Origin: a virus
Virus record (IMG/VR): IMGVR_UViG_3300028410_000013
Span: 1 to 57,502 of that record
Reading direction: 5' to 3' (one strand)
Length of the DNA stretch: 57,502 bases
Part shown: positions 30,340-38,345 of the stretch, piece after piece
Position numbering within the stretch: the first letter of the stretch is position 1
Layout: the number at the start of each line of letters is the position of its first letter
Position numbers and translations under genes: made by a program
The notes under the pieces: model-generated
Told to the model about the DNA's origin: nothing
The model's input: only the letters and a program-made list of their open reading frames with translations
Database searches by the model: none

Positions 30340-32262
30340 GTGGCTTACGAAGCAGAATCAATCAAGGTGTTGGAGAATCGAGATGCTGTCCGGCAGCGCC
30401 CCGGCATGTATATCGGGGGTACAGGCAAAGCGGGATACCACCACTTGATCTGGGAGGTTGTGGACAACTCAGTTGACGAGGCCATGAACGGACACGCTTC
30501 TGTTATTGATGTGACGCTAGCCGAGGATGGGAAGACTATCACCGTCACCGATAATGGGCGTGGCATTCCTACGGCGAAGCATCCTGAGAAGAAAGTCAGT
30601 ACGGTACAGGTGGTTTTTACAGTGCTTCACGCCGGGGGCAAATTCACACCGGGGTCTTATGGGGCTTCGGGAGGGTTGCACGGCGTCGGTGCCAGCGTCG
30701 TCAACTTCCTTAGCTCTCGCCTCTATGTCAAAGTATGGAGGGCTGGGGAGGTGCACGAGCAAGAGTACTCACAGGGTACCCCGAATTCTAAGCTCAAAAA
30801 AACAGGCTCTTGTTCTAGTAGGAAGACGGGTACCGAAGTGACTTTCACACCGGACCCCGAGATATTTGGGAACCAGTCTTTTGACACCGACATGATCGCG
30901 GAGCGGTTGGAGATCAAGACGTACCTCAATAAGGGGCTTCGTATTCGGTTTAAGGATGAACAGGCCGGGACCGAGGTCACCTATCAGCATGATGGCGGCG
31001 TGGCAGAGTTTCTAGGAGATGTGGTCAAGATTGCGAAGGTACCTCCTATCCACCTCGAACCCATCGTTATGGAGCAAGAGTCTAAAGGCGTGCGGCTCGA
31101 TATTGCTTTCCAGTGGACTGAGGACACCAAAGAGGATACCCGCTCTTTCGTGAACACGATACCTACTAAGAGTGGGGGTACACACGAGAATGGGTTCCGA
31201 AGTGGTCTTATGAAAGCCCTACGGACCTATTTCGAGGTGAATGGCTCTATTCCCAAGAGCCTTGACGTTGGTGCGGAGGATATACGGGAAGGCTTAAAGG
31301 CGGCAGTATCCATCTTCTTTGAAGGGGACATGGAGATTGAGGGGCAGACTAAGGAGCGGCTGAATAACACTGAGATTCAGCCTATCGTCACAACGGCGGT
31401 CAAGAATTTCCTCGAACACTACCTGCTCAACAATAGTTCGGTTGCCGAAGCCATTACAAACCGAATCATTCAAGCTGCTAAGGCACGGGCCGCTAGCCGC
31501 TCTGCTTCTCAGCATGTTCGCCGCAAGAAGCCTATCTCCAAGAAGCTCACTCTCCCCGGCAAGCTGGCCGACTGTACGTCCACCGATGCTGCTGAGTGTG
31601 AACTGTTTATTGTGGAGGGGGACTCGGCTGGGGGCAATGCTAAACAGGGGCGTGATCGGCGCACGCAAGCTATTCTCCCCTTGCGCGGTAAGGTCTTGAA
31701 CACCGAGTCTGCACCCCTCAAGAGCGTCCTGAAAAACAAGGAAATCGGGGACATCGTAGAAGCACTTGGCTGTGGGATGGACGATAAGTACGACGGGTCC
31801 AAGTTGCGTTACCACAAAATTATCTTGCTGATGGATGCGGACAGTGATGGTCACCACATTACGACCCTGATGCTCACGTTCTTCTATCGCTACATGCCTC
31901 AGTTGATTCTCGACGGGCACCTCTACATCGCTCAACCACCATTGTACCGCATAATCTCAGGCTCTGAGGTACATTGGGCTATTGACGACGGGGAGAAAGA
32001 CGCCGTGCTAGCACAGCTAGGCATGAGAAAAGCTGCGAAGGCGGACATCTCACGGTTCAAGGGCCTCGGGGAGATGATGAAAGACACGTTACGGGACACC
32101 ACTCTTGATCCTGCTACCCGAGTCTTGTTACCTGTAGAGGTACCGGCATCTTTGGCGGACGAGACGGACGAAACCATTACGTCTCTGTTAGGCCGTAATG
32201 CGAGTGCCCGGTACGACTTTATTATCGCAAATCTGGAATCTGTGGAAGAGTTGGACATTTGA
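30340..32262 (+). CDS. gyrB: Type II topoisomerase B subunit (GyrB/ParE-like)
   Basis: ATPase subunit of a DNA gyrase/topoisomerase IV. GHKL ATP-binding motifs: EVVDNSVDEAMNG, TVTDNGRGIP, GGLHGVGASVVN. Transducer domain in the middle; TOPRIM metal site EGDSAGGNAKQGRD and MDADSDGHHI near residues 430-510; C-terminal ISRFKGLGEM. About 640 residues, the short ParE/non-enterobacterial GyrB length. GTG 30340 is preferred (GGAG upstream; protein begins MAYEAESIKVLENRDAVRQR) over GTG 30328. A bacterial-type subunit rather than T4 gp39-like. The matching A subunit is not in the window; it may be elsewhere on the phage or supplied by the host. Role: relieving supercoils during replication and transcription. 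Confidence 0.93.
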   Translation: MAYEAESIKVLENRDAVRQRPGMYIGGTGKAGYHHLIWEVVDNSVDEAMNGHASVIDVTLAEDGKTITVTDNGRGIPTAKHPEKKVSTVQVVFTVLHAGGKFTPGSYGASGGLHGVGASVVNFLSSRLYVKVWRAGEVHEQEYSQGTPNSKLKKTGSCSSRKTGTEVTFTPDPEIFGNQSFDTDMIAERLEIKTYLNKGLRIRFKDEQAGTEVTYQHDGGVAEFLGDVVKIAKVPPIHLEPIVMEQESKGVRLDIAFQWTEDTKEDTRSFVNTIPTKSGGTHENGFRSGLMKALRTYFEVNGSIPKSLDVGAEDIREGLKAAVSIFFEGDMEIEGQTKERLNNTEIQPIVTTAVKNFLEHYLLNNSSVAEAITNRIIQAAKARAASRSASQHVRRKKPISKKLTLPGKLADCTSTDAAECELFIVEGDSAGGNAKQGRDRRTQAILPLRGKVLNTESAPLKSVLKNKEIGDIVEALGCGMDDKYDGSKLRYHKIILLMDADSDGHHITTLMLTFFYRYMPQLILDGHLYIAQPPLYRIISGSEVHWAIDDGEKDAVLAQLGMRKAAKADISRFKGLGEMMKDTLRDTTLDPATRVLLPVEVPASLADETDETITSLLGRNASARYDFIIANLESVEELDI

Positions 32263-32310
32263 CTAAAATGCCCACCTTGACTACGCATTCAAGCGTGGTC
32301 GTTTAGTCAA
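32259..32310. repeat. Three TTGACTA heptamers forming an operator-like array
   Basis: TTGACTA at 32259-32265 and 32277-32283 (direct) and its complement TAGTCAA at 32304-32310. The inverted pair brackets a smaller ACGC/GCGT stem. The same heptamer lies in the lipoprotein promoter (12469). Looks like a regulator-binding or stem-loop site after gyrB. Confidence 0.5.
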
Positions 32311-32321
32311 CGGGAGTGGTC

Positions 32322-32465
32322 ATGTTGCGGAATTTCTGTGATGCGCAAGCCCTATTCTTAGAGGATACTAACCCTCAGGTTTCGGCAACCTATCATGCTC
32401 TCGCCAACGCGATGGAAAAAATCGAAGCGGCTTCTCTGCGCTACTTCCTCCAGCCTAATGAGTGA
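32322..32465 (+). CDS. Unknown 47-residue protein
   Basis: ATG 32322 behind CGGGAGTGGTC (weak Shine-Dalgarno). Helical (NPQVSATYHALANAMEKIEA). It is the only gene in the 356-base gap between gyrB and lon. Ends just before the lon promoter. No family recognised. Confidence 0.45.
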   Translation: MLRNFCDAQALFLEDTNPQVSATYHALANAMEKIEAASLRYFLQPNE

Positions 32466-32468
32466 GGG

Positions 32469-32497
32469 TTGACCTACTTCCTAAAGAGGAGTACGAT
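32469..32497 (+). promoter_or_regulatory. sigma70-like promoter of lon
   Basis: TTGACC (32469-32474), 17 bp, TACGAT (32492-32497): same hexamer and spacing as the promoter at 9865. Predicted start about 32504, giving a ~115-base leader before lon. Confidence 0.6.
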
Positions 32498-32618
32498 GGC
32501 CCGTGGTCCACAAGAACGGCCCCGAATTAGAACACCTTTACGGCTTGCAAAATAGGACAGTGTGTCATACGCTCCCTGTGCGAGTCATTCTACAAAGGCA
32601 CCTTCAGGATAGTAAAAT

Positions 32619-34964
32619 ATGGCAACCAAGGAATACCCGGTTCTCCCCCTTCGGAACACCGTTCTCTTCCCCACGACAGTGGTCCCTATCAACATTGGCA
32701 GACCCAAGAGCGTCGCCCTACTGGAAGCTGTGGTCGAAGCGGATAAGATGCCCTTCGTGCTTATCTCCCAGAGGCAACTTGACACCATTGAACCCGGCAT
32801 TGAAGACCTATACGATGTCGGCACGGTGGCCGAAGTCAAGAAGGTCATGACGCAGGGAGACGCTTATACCGCCATTGTTCAAGGCCAGCAGCGGGTACGA
32901 ATGCTCTCTATGTCCTTTGATGAGGATAAAGGCTACTTCGTAGGTACCTTTGAGCCAGTTGAAGAGATCCGCTCTCATGACGAGGAAGAGGACGCCCTCA
33001 TTCAGACCCTCAAAGAAACGGCGATTGAGGTTATCGAGAACAGCAAAGAGATACCCTCTGAGTCTGTTCAGATGGTCCAATCTAAGATGGACCCTTCGGA
33101 GATTACAGATTTCATCATCTCTTCTACCGAGTTGGATGTACCCTCCAAGCAAGAGTTCTTGTCGGAGTCGGACATTAATGTCCGACTTGAGAAGTGTATC
33201 GCTGTGATGTCTCAGCAAATTCAAGCCTCTAGGGTACAAGCAGAGGTCCAGCAACAGGTACGGGCCGAAGCGGATAAGACGCAGAAAGAATACTATCTGC
33301 GCCAGCAACTCAAAGCTATCAAAGAGCAGTTGGGAACCTACGATGATGAGGTTGAAGAGTTGGAGGTCCGCATTGCGGAAGCGGGTATGCCGGTGGAGGC
33401 TTACGAAGCTGCAATGAAGCAGTTCAACCGACTGGCAGGTATGCAGCCAAGCTCTTCGGAGTACAGCGTCATCCTCAATTACCTTGAAACACTCATTGAC
33501 GTGCCGTGGAAGACCCGCTCCGAGGACAACCTGAATCTCGAACGGGCGCAAGAAATCCTTGATGATGACCATTACGGCCTCGATAAGGTCAAGAAACGTA
33601 TCATCGAATACCTTGCCGTCCGTGGCCTCAAAGATGACATGAAGGGGCCTATCCTGTGTCTTCACGGACCTCCGGGAGTTGGCAAAACCTCACTTGGCCG
33701 CTCGATTGCCCGAACACTTGGCCGAAAGTTTCAACGTATCTCTCTGGGTGGCGTCCATGACGAGTCTGAGATTCGCGGTCACCGTCGCACCTATGTCGGT
33801 GCCTTGCCGGGTCGCTTGGTCCAAGCCCTGACCAAAGCAGGCACGAACAATCCGGTCATTCTTCTCGATGAGATTGATAAGGTCAGCCGAGACTTTAGAG
33901 GCGACCCAAGTGCGGCTCTCCTAGAGGTTCTGGACCCAGAGCAGAATCATGCGTTCAATGACCACTATCTTGAAGTGGACCTTGACTTGTCGAAGGTGCT
34001 TTTCATTGCGACGGCGAATCAACTTGACACGGTTTCGCCGCCCCTCCGTGACCGGATGGAAATCATCGACGTGCCGAGCTATACGCTCTACGAGAAGCAG
34101 CAAATTGCCCAGAAGTATTTGGTACCTAAGCAAGTCGAAGCACACGGTATTTCGGACAGCAACGTCGAGTTCCCTGTCGAATCAGTCAAGTACGTCATAG
34201 ACAAGTATACCCGTGAGGCGGGCGTTCGTAACCTAGAGCGCCGGATGGCCGACCTGTGCCGTAACGTAGCGGTAGAGGTTGCCAAGACGGACCCTGAGGA
34301 TAGAGCCGACATTCACGTGGTGGTTGATGAACCGTTCGTACAAGATGCCCTTGGACCAGAGCGGTACATCTCAGAAATGGCTCAGAGGGTGAATATGGTA
34401 GGGGTCGCAACGGGCCTTGCTTGGACTCAGGCCGGGGGAGACATTCTCTTCATTGAGGCGCAACAGATGCCGGGCAAGGGCGAACTCAAGCTGACAGGCC
34501 AGCTTGGAGACGTCATGAAAGAGTCTGTCCACGCCGCTCTGTCTTACATCCGTGCACACTCCAAGCAGCTTAAAGTCGATGCTGATTTGGGGGAGCGGAA
34601 ACAAGACCTCCATATTCATGTCCCAGCGGGCGCTATCCCCAAGGATGGACCTTCGGCAGGCATTACGATGTTCACAGCACTGCTTAGTCGTCTAAGCGAC
34701 AGGAAGGTCCGTAAGGACGTTGCCATGACCGGGGAAATCACTCTCAGCGGTAATGTCCTCCCTGTAGGAGGCATCAAAGAGAAGGTCATCGCGGCACACC
34801 GTGCGGGGATTAAGACCATCATCATGCCTGCCATCTGTGAGAAGGATCTTGTGGACGTTGAAGCCGACGTACGCAATGACCTATCCTTCCACTTTGTTGA
34901 CGATGTAGAGGAACTGTTGCCTCTGGTATTTGAGTCGGAAGCGGAAGAGGAACCGGTTGGTTGA
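32619..34964 (+). CDS. lon: Full-length ATP-dependent protease Lon
   Basis: A complete 781-residue LonA: N-terminal substrate domain starting [18 protein letters not shown], coiled-coil, AAA+ module (Walker A GPPGVGKT ~350-357, Walker [10 protein letters not shown] ~413-421, sensor ATANQLDTV), and protease domain with PKDGPSAG (catalytic Ser679) and [14 protein letters not shown] (Lys722). These numbers coincide with E. coli Lon, so no domain is missing. Degrades unfolded and specific regulatory proteins. Entire Lon on a phage is uncommon; a phage copy could remove host regulators or defence proteins, or police virion assembly. Followed after one base by a DnaJ-like zinc-finger gene. Confidence 0.96.
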   Translation: MATKEYPVLPLRNTVLFPTTVVPINIGRPKSVALLEAVVEADKMPFVLISQRQLDTIEPGIEDLYDVGTVAEVKKVMTQGDAYTAIVQGQQRVRMLSMSFDEDKGYFVGTFEPVEEIRSHDEEEDALIQTLKETAIEVIENSKEIPSESVQMVQSKMDPSEITDFIISSTELDVPSKQEFLSESDINVRLEKCIAVMSQQIQASRVQAEVQQQVRAEADKTQKEYYLRQQLKAIKEQLGTYDDEVEELEVRIAEAGMPVEAYEAAMKQFNRLAGMQPSSSEYSVILNYLETLIDVPWKTRSEDNLNLERAQEILDDDHYGLDKVKKRIIEYLAVRGLKDDMKGPILCLHGPPGVGKTSLGRSIARTLGRKFQRISLGGVHDESEIRGHRRTYVGALPGRLVQALTKAGTNNPVILLDEIDKVSRDFRGDPSAALLEVLDPEQNHAFNDHYLEVDLDLSKVLFIATANQLDTVSPPLRDRMEIIDVPSYTLYEKQQIAQKYLVPKQVEAHGISDSNVEFPVESVKYVIDKYTREAGVRNLERRMADLCRNVAVEVAKTDPEDRADIHVVVDEPFVQDALGPERYISEMAQRVNMVGVATGLAWTQAGGDILFIEAQQMPGKGELKLTGQLGDVMKESVHAALSYIRAHSKQLKVDADLGERKQDLHIHVPAGAIPKDGPSAGITMFTALLSRLSDRKVRKDVAMTGEITLSGNVLPVGGIKEKVIAAHRAGIKTIIMPAICEKDLVDVEADVRNDLSFHFVDDVEELLPLVFESEAEEEPVG

Positions 34965-34965
34965 G

Positions 34966-35235
34966 ATGATGGTCATATGCCCCTCATGCTCCGGGGAGAA
35001 GGTGGATTTTACGACCTTCGTAACCGACGGGTGTGAGGAATGTGAAGGAACAGGTGAGCTTAATGGAGCCTGCTTGGACTGTGGTGGGGCAGGGTGTGGA
35101 ACCTGCGCCGGAACAGGCGAACTTCACGGTCTCCCATGTCCTGTATGTGACGGCATGGGAGACATTGAGCATCACCCTAAATGTTTGGAATGCAGAGGCA
35201 CTGGATGGCGACCAAACCCGCTCTTCGGGAGCTAA
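34966..35235 (+). CDS. DnaJ-type Cys-rich zinc-finger protein
   Basis: 89 residues, nearly all of it CxxCxGxG-type units: [46 protein letters not shown]. In DnaJ four such units form two zinc sites that bind unfolded protein; here there are five to six and no J domain. The reading frame is open into lon, but ATG 34966 just after the lon stop is the sensible start ([10 protein letters not shown]). Coupling to lon suggests it helps hand substrates to the protease or chaperone (inference). Confidence 0.85.
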   Translation: MMVICPSCSGEKVDFTTFVTDGCEECEGTGELNGACLDCGGAGCGTCAGTGELHGLPCPVCDGMGDIEHHPKCLECRGTGWRPNPLFGS

Positions 35236-35277
35236 AGTTAGGAACAAAACGATGCTCGCAATAGTTTGAACACACAT

Positions 35278-35350
35278 GCACCCGTAGCTCAGTGGACAGA
35301 GCAGGAGCCTTCTAAGCTCTTGGCCGCAGGTTCAAATCCTGCCGGGTGTG
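35278..35350 (+). tRNA. trnR-UCU: tRNA-Arg (anticodon UCU)
   Basis: Acceptor GCACCCG/CGGGTGT, D arm GCTC..GAGC, anticodon stem GGAGC/GCTCT with loop CTTCTAA (anticodon TCT), T arm GCAGG-TTCAAAT-CCTGC. CCA is not encoded. Reads AGA. Confidence 0.93.
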
Positions 35351-35371
35351 CTAGACAACTGCGGAGGATAA

Positions 35372-35578
35372 GTGGACGAAAAACTGAAATGTCCTAAATG
35401 CGATGGCGAGTTAACGCGCCCCTACCGTCATCCTTTTTCCAGCTTTTTTGCTGGCGCAGTTTATTGTGCCTCCTGCGAATTCTCCGAAGGTCTCATCCCC
35501 TTCTTAGGGAAGAGCCTTTTTCCGGTAGAACCTATGCCTGAACCTTATCTCGGATTCGGAGAGGAGTCAGATGAGTGA
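35372..35578 (+). CDS. Small zinc-ribbon protein
   Basis: GTG start with GGAGGATAA upstream. 68 residues with CPKCDGEL at the N-terminus and CASCEF about 23 residues later: a four-cysteine zinc ribbon, then a short hydrophobic/acidic tail. Overlaps the next gene by 8 bases. Function unknown; possibly nucleic-acid or protein binding. Confidence 0.65.
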   Translation: MDEKLKCPKCDGELTRPYRHPFSSFFAGAVYCASCEFSEGLIPFLGKSLFPVEPMPEPYLGFGEESDE

Positions 35579-36113
35579 GTCTAACGCCGTAATGAAGGCA
35601 ATCAAGGACGCCCTAAGCGATTCCTTGATTGGCCCCTTCTATGTGGCCTTAGAGGAACTGTTATCGGAACTCGATGCCCGTGAAGCTGCCTTAGACGCCC
35701 GTGAAGCTGCCTTAGACGCCCGCGCCCTAGACTTAGAGCGGGTTAAACAGGATAAGGTGGCCACGGATATCTCTCAGAAGAGGTATACTCCCCCGTCAAC
35801 TTACGACAAGAACGGAACCTCGTATGTTGAGGTCGAAGCCTTGCCTGACAGGGAGCGCCACGTCTTAGCCACCATACAGGTCTTAGCGTCTAGTGGCGAG
35901 CTTTTGATCTCGAATGCTGACTTGCTCCAACACGTTAGGACGGAATTTGATCCCGTATCACTGAGCGGCCTGACGGCTTGCTTGACTCGCCTCACCCATA
36001 AAGGACTTATATCTACTAGGAATATGAGTGGTCAGGGGTATCCTCGCATCATTGTGGTGGAGGAAGAGCTAGAAGACCCTGAGTCTTTGACCCATGTGGA
36101 GTATTCCAAATGA
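35571..36113 (+). CDS. Coiled-coil plus winged-helix protein
   Basis: 180 residues. Near residues 33-55 a perfect duplication DAREAALDAREAALDARALD, encoded by a 21-bp repeat (35683-35724), makes a charged coiled coil. Residues ~95-165 look like a MarR/wHTH domain (RERHVLATIQVLASSGELLI ... LTRLTHKGLISTRN). A DNA-binding regulator that dimerises through the coil is the simplest reading. Its stop overlaps the next start (ATGA). Confidence 0.6.
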   Translation: MSESNAVMKAIKDALSDSLIGPFYVALEELLSELDAREAALDAREAALDARALDLERVKQDKVATDISQKRYTPPSTYDKNGTSYVEVEALPDRERHVLATIQVLASSGELLISNADLLQHVRTEFDPVSLSGLTACLTRLTHKGLISTRNMSGQGYPRIIVVEEELEDPESLTHVEYSK

Positions 36114-36432
36114 CAGATTTCGGCCAGAGTAGCAGCGGCGACTTCAACACATCATCTTCGGCCCTCAGGGTTCTCTATGAGGGGACGCGCCAGACCTACG
36201 GCACCAACCTGACGCCCGATTCGTTCACACAAACCAATCCACCTGTGATCCTCTGGACTGGCAGGTAGGTGATTTCCTCTATGCCAGCCGTAATGGGTAT
36301 CTCACGAACCTTGGGGATGCTGACAACACCCTAGAACTTGCGCTCGGATACTCCGAAGCAACCGTCATGGGTCTTGTCCGAATTGTTGCGGACAACTCTC
36401 ACCCAGACATCGTGTTTGATCCTCCTGTTTAA
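36110..36432 (+). pseudogene. Frame-broken virion-like gene
   Basis: ATG 36110 overlaps the previous stop. The first frame reads 52 residues (FNTSSSALRVLYEGTRQTYG ... TQTNPPVIL) to TAG at 36266. The next frame reads DPLDWQVGDFLYASRNGYL and stays open to TAA at 36432. The two parts fit end to end as a ~107-residue protein, with the switch around 36240-36250 (NPPVI then DPLDW). No homopolymer or obvious slippery site is present. The style (short Gly/Asp/Ser-rich beta protein) suggests a decoration or fibre-related protein. True decay versus sequence error cannot be settled here. Confidence 0.55.
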
Positions 36433-36483
36433 AAGGACACTTTGTCACTTTTCATCTCTATGATCCTCCGGTTTAAAGGACAC
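36417..36483 (+). repeat. Imperfect direct repeat at the end of the broken gene
   Basis: TGATCCTCCTGTTTAAAAGG (36417 on) and TGATCCTCCGGTTTAAAGGA (36461 on), each followed by CAC, 44 bases apart. The first contains the gene stop, so the second looks like a remnant of a duplicated gene end, next to a tRNA cluster. Confidence 0.7.
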
Positions 36484-36528
36484 AGTTTTCAGAAATGAAA
36501 TGAGGCTGTTCGTGGTTCTACCCTTGAC

Positions 36529-36600
36529 GCCACCATAGCTCAGGGGTAGAGTCCTTGCATGGTAAGCAAGTGGTCGTGAGTTCGAATCTCACTGGTGGCT
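36529..36600 (+). tRNA. trnT-GGU: tRNA-Thr (anticodon GGU)
   Basis: Acceptor GCCACCA/TGGTGGC, anticodon stem CTTGC/GCAAG with loop ATGGTAA (anticodon GGT), T arm GTGAG-TTCGAAT-CTCAC. No encoded CCA. Confidence 0.93.
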
Positions 36601-36607
36601 TGAGTCT

Positions 36608-36682
36608 GGTACCTGAGGCGAAACTGGTTTACGCGCCGCACTGTGACTGCGGTTCTAGTGGGTTCGAGTCCCATCAGGTACC
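36608..36682 (+). tRNA. trnH-GUG: tRNA-His (anticodon GUG)
   Basis: Anticodon stem CCGCA/TGCGG with loop CTGTGAC (anticodon GTG). Acceptor GGTACCTG/CAGGTACC is eight base pairs, the G-1:C73 feature unique to tRNA-His. T loop TTCGAGT. The D arm is less regular. Confidence 0.88.
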
Positions 36683-36771
36683 CTAGCTTTGGATTAGCCG
36701 ATGTACATTACCTTCAGGCAAGAGGTTAATGAATCCGGCGACTTGGGTCGTAAGGCTCGCAATAGTTTCGG

Positions 36772-37101
36772 TTGATCTCGTGCCTTCCCCCGGTACCATT
36801 CTCCGATGCTAGGCTGCATTTCTTAGAGACCGTTAGACGAGACCTTGCTATGTACCTGCCGGAAGAGGACTTTTTGGAGTTCGCAAAGGAATATGTCACG
36901 GCGGCGGGCAGTTCCTTAGATGAAGTGACCTTCCAGAAAGGAAGTTCGGCCCTTGGGCTTGTGGACATCTCAGGGATGGTTTGCGTACAATGCAGGCAAG
37001 ACCCGCTTGGGTATGAGATATTCGAGTTTGAAGATGAAAGCGGGGAGAAGGTTCTTTTGATGAACTGTCGGATGACCTCTAGGTGGGTGTCCGTCCAGTA
37101 A
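36772..37101 (+). CDS. Unknown protein between tRNAs
   Basis: Coding-looking from about SDARLHFLETVRRDLAMYLP to the stop (CRMTSRWVSVQ). The start is unclear: TTG 36772 is the first possible and ATG 36850 a conservative choice. A 24-codon ORF at 36701 (MYITFRQEVNESGDLGRKAR) ends in TGA overlapping the TTG, and may be the true N-terminus in another frame. Ends two bases before a tRNA gene. No family recognised. Confidence 0.45.
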   Translation: MISCLPPVPFSDARLHFLETVRRDLAMYLPEEDFLEFAKEYVTAAGSSLDEVTFQKGSSALGLVDISGMVCVQCRQDPLGYEIFEFEDESGEKVLLMNCRMTSRWVSVQ

Positions 37102-37103
37102 GT

Positions 37104-37176
37104 GCCACTGTAGCTCAATTGGAAGAGCAGCCGCCTTGTAAGCGGCAGGTTATCGGTTCGAGTCCGATTAGTGGCT
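37104..37176 (+). tRNA. trnT-UGU: tRNA-Thr (anticodon UGU)
   Basis: Acceptor GCCACTG/TAGTGGC, D arm GCTC..GAGC, anticodon stem GCCGC/GCGGC with loop CTTGTAA (anticodon TGT), T arm ATCGG-TTCGAGT-CCGAT. Second Thr tRNA of the cluster. Confidence 0.94.
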
Positions 37177-37178
37177 TT

Positions 37179-37544
37179 TCACTCTACAGGCGAAGCGTGC
37201 CCTGCTTCGAGCAGCACTTGGTTGAGGGAGAGGTAGCGTTCCCCTTCTTCGGGTTCGGTGGGCGTTATCTCTACTAACCACCGCCCATATTTACCTGTAC
37301 CCTTGTGGGATACGACCCGTACCACTTCCCCTTGCTTTTCAAACCACTTTTCGGTGAAGGCCGATGCCAGCTTCCCTTGTGCGTACTCCTCACTAGAGTG
37401 TTTGACCCCATAGACCTCTGGGGTGTCTACCCCGAGAAGTCTCGCCCTTATCTGTATGTAGGTTCGGAAGCCGAGGTCAATGCGCAGGTCCACAGTGTCC
37501 CCATCAACGACTCGTACTAAAGTAGCTTGGTATTCCCAGATCAC
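37179..37544 (-). CDS. Staphylococcal-nuclease-like (thermonuclease) protein
   Basis: A minimal 121-residue SNase OB-fold. Motifs: TLVRVVDGDTVDLRIDLGF (calcium-site Asp), RARLLGVDTPEVYG (Arg and Glu of the active site), GKYGRWLVEI (second catalytic Arg), ending LNQVLLEAGHA. GTG start with AGGAG seven bases upstream on the minus strand. It is inserted between tRNA genes and is the only minus-strand gene in this half of the window. Cleaves DNA/RNA with calcium; possible role in host DNA breakdown. No signal peptide. Confidence 0.9.
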   Translation of the reverse strand: MIWEYQATLVRVVDGDTVDLRIDLGFRTYIQIRARLLGVDTPEVYGVKHSSEEYAQGKLASAFTEKWFEKQGEVVRVVSHKGTGKYGRWLVEITPTEPEEGERYLSLNQVLLEAGHASPVE

Positions 37545-37601
37545 GTAATTCTCCTGTTGGAAGTTACCTTACCCTGTGGTATAAGGGGATAACCACATCA
37601 C

Positions 37602-37682
37602 GCCGGAGTGGTGGAATGGCAGACACGCCGGATTCAAAATCCGGTGCCTTCGGGCGTGCGGGTTCGAGTCCCGCCTCCGGTA
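37602..37682 (+). tRNA. trnL-CAA: tRNA-Leu (anticodon CAA)
   Basis: Class II tRNA: acceptor GCCGGAG/CTCCGGT, anticodon stem CCGGA/TCCGG with loop TTCAAAA (anticodon CAA), variable arm TGCCTTCGGGCGT, T arm GCGGG-TTCGAGT-CCCGC. Confidence 0.94.
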
Positions 37683-37691
37683 CTTATGACT

Positions 37692-37774
37692 GCGGGTGTG
37701 GTGGAATGGTATACACATGGGACTTAAAATCCCACGGCTTAACGGCCTTGAGGGTTCGAATCCCTCCACCCGCA
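37692..37774 (+). tRNA. trnL-UAA: tRNA-Leu (anticodon UAA)
   Basis: Class II tRNA: acceptor GCGGGTG/CACCCGC, anticodon stem TGGGA/TCCCA with loop CTTAAAA (anticodon TAA), long variable arm, T arm GAGGG-TTCGAAT-CCCTC. Confidence 0.94.
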
Positions 37775-37802
37775 CTAGTGTTTTAATCAAGAGAGAAGAC
37801 CA

Positions 37803-38345
37803 ATGCAAAAAGTTTTACTAGAGTCCCCTTTCGCCGGTACGTCGAGTGACCCGGTAGAGAAGAAAGCGCAGGAAGATGAGAATGTACGGTATGCCCGAGC
37901 TTGTATGAGGGACAGCCTTCTCAAGGGGGAGGCCCCGTACGCTTCTCACCTCCTGTATACGCAGGAAGGCATCTTGGATGATGACATTCTTGAGGAGCGG
38001 ACACAAGGTATTGACGCCGGTCTAATCTGGGGCGCAGAGGCGGACAAGACTGTGATCTACGTGGACCGTGGCTTTTCGCGAGGTATGAGGTATGGTGTGG
38101 CAAATGCTCTCGCAGCAGACCGCCCGCTGGAATTCCGAGTCCTACCTGATTACTTCCAAGAATTCGGCACCACGAGCGTTGTCGACCGCCGCATTCTCTC
38201 TGAGTTCCCTGTCAAAGACGTAGACTCACTCCTGAAAGGCTTTATCGCAGACCTACAGAAGGTCGGAAAGTTGCCCGGAGAAGACTTCGCAGAAGACGTA
38301 TTCGCCCTTTTCAACACCACCCCAACACAGGACACCGCAGCATGA
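37803..38345 (+). CDS. Nucleoside-deoxyribosyltransferase-like protein (DUF7768/DUF4406 type)
   Basis: 180 residues starting KVLLESPFAG, then NVRYARACMRDSLLKGEAPY with ASHLLYTQ, then ERTQGIDAGLIWGAEADKTV. This is the pattern of a phage/bacterial family with a deoxyribosyltransferase-like Rossmann fold (start strand, conserved YAR..RDSL helix, ASH, GI.AG..W). A nucleotide-metabolism or nucleotide-signal role is suggested by fold only. The C-terminal ~50 residues are helical. Its stop overlaps the next start (ATGA). Confidence 0.65.
   Translation: MQKVLLESPFAGTSSDPVEKKAQEDENVRYARACMRDSLLKGEAPYASHLLYTQEGILDDDILEERTQGIDAGLIWGAEADKTVIYVDRGFSRGMRYGVANALAADRPLEFRVLPDYFQEFGTTSVVDRRILSEFPVKDVDSLLKGFIADLQKVGKLPGEDFAEDVFALFNTTPTQDTAA

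Noticed and set aside
32496-32555. 19-codon ORF with an excellent AGAGGAG Shine-Dalgarno before lon
   Set aside because: The ATG lies inside the -10 of the TTGACC/TACGAT promoter, so it would precede the predicted transcript start; the AGGAG is part of the spacer.
32808-33665. 285-residue ORF on the minus strand
   Set aside because: Lies wholly opposite the highly conserved lon gene; a mirror of its codon pattern.
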